Shown piece after piece: positions 4,666 through 5,802 of a stretch of 5,802 nucleotides of DNA. Below the pieces are notes generated by a model that saw nothing but the letters and a program-made list of their open reading frames with translations, did not search any database and was not told the DNA's origin. The position numbers were made by a program, and so were the translations under genes. Each line of letters opens with the position of its first letter. The first letter of the stretch is position 1. Source of the DNA: Chloroflexota bacterium (lineage in GTDB: Bacteria > Chloroflexota > Dehalococcoidia > Lucifugimonadales > UBA1127); the NCBI GenBank assembly GCA_028873745.1, contig JAPPNT010000107.1, forward strand, positions 5,459 to 11,260. The letters are read 5' to 3'.

Positions 4666-5802
4666 TCAGCGGGCCTCGTCATCCACGCCGGGCGCTCCTT
4701 GCGCGTCACCGCCGCGACGATGAATGACACCAGCCCGACCAGCCCCACAACGAGGATGATCTGCAGCCACGGCTCGTAGCTGCCCGTGCGGTCAAACGTC
4801 AGCCCCGCGAAGAACGGCGCCCCCGCAATCCCTGAGATGATGATGGAGTAGATGCACAGCCGGATGCTGTTGTAGTGCGCTCGCCCGTACTGCCGCCCCA
4901 GCACCGCCCAGAAGATCGCCCAGTGCGAGCCGCCGGTCGCCAGCATCATCACGGCGATAGTCAGGCTCCACAAGCTCTGCGCAACGAGCAGGGTGATGGC
5001 TCCCGCGAGCACGACGAGCATCATGCCAACCATGATGCGGCTCCCGTCGTACCGGTCCGCCGCCCAGCTGACGCCCAGCACGACGGGCACCGTCCACACC
5101 AGCTGCAGGCTCAGCAGCAGCGCGCCCATGCCCTCCGACTGCCCCTTCCACACCAGCAGCGGCACGATGTGCGCGATGATGCCCGAATTGACGAACAGCA
5201 TGCACGAGCTTCCGATGCCAACGGCCCAGAAGAATGGCCCCCGGATGGCCTCGGCCAGGGTCATCCCGGCTTGCTGCGCGGGCCGTCCGCCCGTCGCCGC
5301 GCGGGTCGGGTCCGGCTCGTCGCCGTCCGGCGAGAGCCCCATCTCCTCGGGTGTGTTGCGCACGACGAAGAGCACCGGGATCATGACCAGCGTCATTACG
5401 ACCGCCGCCAGCACCATCGACGCCCGCCACTCGAACGTCACGATGGCCAGCGCCATGAGCGGCAGCAGCAGCGCGCCCGCCCCGTGTCCGACGTTCAGCA
5501 GCGAGAGCGCCCGAGCCTTGCCCCGCTCGAACCAGTTGTTGAGGATGGGCGCGCCCGAGTTCAGGATGGCCCAGTTGTACGCCACCCCCAGCGGAATCGT
5601 AAAGATGACCAGCGCCTGCCAGAACTCGTCCGAGATAGACAGGAAGACGTAGCCGGAGATGGACATCGCCGTCGTGACGATCATGACCTTGCGCGGCCCG
5701 AAGCGGTCCATCAGCCACCCGCCCAGGGGTCCCGTCAGAGCCACCGCAATGCTGCCGGCGGTGAACATCAGCGAGACCTCGGCCCGCGTGACCTCGAACT
5801 CC
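4662..5802 (-). CDS. MFS permease, MCT/OFA-like, N-terminus cut by window edge
   Basis: The minus-strand frame runs open from the window edge (5801) to TGA at 4664-4662, giving 379 visible residues. ATG 5768 is almost certainly internal: the codons before it (FEVTRAEVSL) continue the sequence normally found between TM1 and TM2 of this family. Family full length is typically slightly over 400, so about one TM segment is missing. GGWLMDRFGPRK (5688-5720) is a canonical motif A in the TM2-TM3 loop, and AADRYDGSR is its counterpart in the second half. NSGAPILNNWFERGKARALSL and RAHYNSIRLCIYS resemble monocarboxylate/oxalate-type (MCT/OFA) permeases, which carry small organic acids. The substrate here is not determined. 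A variable hydrophilic central loop (PDGDEPDPTRAATGGRP) separates the two halves. The gene is followed by the DUF192 lipoprotein through a 4-base GTGA overlap. Confidence 0.85.
   Translation of the reverse strand, partial: EFEVTRAEVSLMFTAGSIAVALTGPLGGWLMDRFGPRKVMIVTTAMSISGYVFLSISDEFWQALVIFTIPLGVAYNWAILNSGAPILNNWFERGKARALSLLNVGHGAGALLLPLMALAIVTFEWRASMVLAAVVMTLVMIPVLFVVRNTPEEMGLSPDGDEPDPTRAATGGRPAQQAGMTLAEAIRGPFFWAVGIGSSCMLFVNSGIIAHIVPLLVWKGQSEGMGALLLSLQLVWTVPVVLGVSWAADRYDGSRIMVGMMLVVLAGAITLLVAQSLWSLTIAVMMLATGGSHWAIFWAVLGRQYGRAHYNSIRLCIYSIIISGIAGAPFFAGLTFDRTGSYEPWLQIILVVGLVGLVSFIVAAVTRKERPAWMTRPAE

Overview
The window is GC-rich (roughly two thirds G+C by eye). It has tightly packed genes, long antisense shadow frames and 4-base GTGA start/stop overlaps. 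Several traits suggest Chloroflexota, possibly a Dehalococcoidia/SAR202-like lineage: a very long Pro/Thr/Ala stalk on a lipoprotein, an LppX/LprAFG-type lipoprotein paired with a P55-like exporter, a COG1228-type amidohydrolase and MCT-like MFS permeases. An actinobacterium is the main alternative. No rRNA, tRNA, CRISPR, transposase or phage gene is visible, so the taxonomic call is inference.

Layout: (1) 1-1062, minus strand: a metal-dependent amidohydrolase of the imidazolonepropionase-like COG1228 group, cut at its C-terminus by the window edge. (2) 1063-1737: a 675-base divergent intergenic region. It contains a dispersed REP-like repeat near 1190-1222, a small TTGACC/GGTCAA inverted repeat, an A-rich patch, and a cluster of five related 13-14 bp interrupted palindromes (consensus CARATACGATTYG) placed about every 25 bp between 1449 and 1586. 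(3) 1738-3968, plus strand: a two-gene operon of an LprG/LppX-type lipoprotein followed, through a GTGA overlap, by an MFS exporter resembling mycobacterial P55 (Rv1410c). (4) 3922-5802, minus strand: an MFS permease cut at its N-terminus by the window edge, followed through another GTGA overlap by a lipoprotein carrying a proline-rich stalk and a DUF192 domain. The two operons converge, and their last genes overlap tail-to-tail by 47 bp.

How the genes work together: the lprG/p55-like pair is the clearest functional unit. In mycobacteria the MFS protein and the lipoprotein act together to move triacylglycerides and lipoglycans out of the inner membrane. The same gene order, the tight coupling and the sequence landmarks suggest a lipid-export module here too. 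The convergent operon is also an MFS permease plus a surface lipoprotein, but no substrate can be read from sequence.

The least explained element is the palindrome array at 1449-1586. It is positioned to regulate the lipoprotein/exporter operon, the divergent amidohydrolase, or both.
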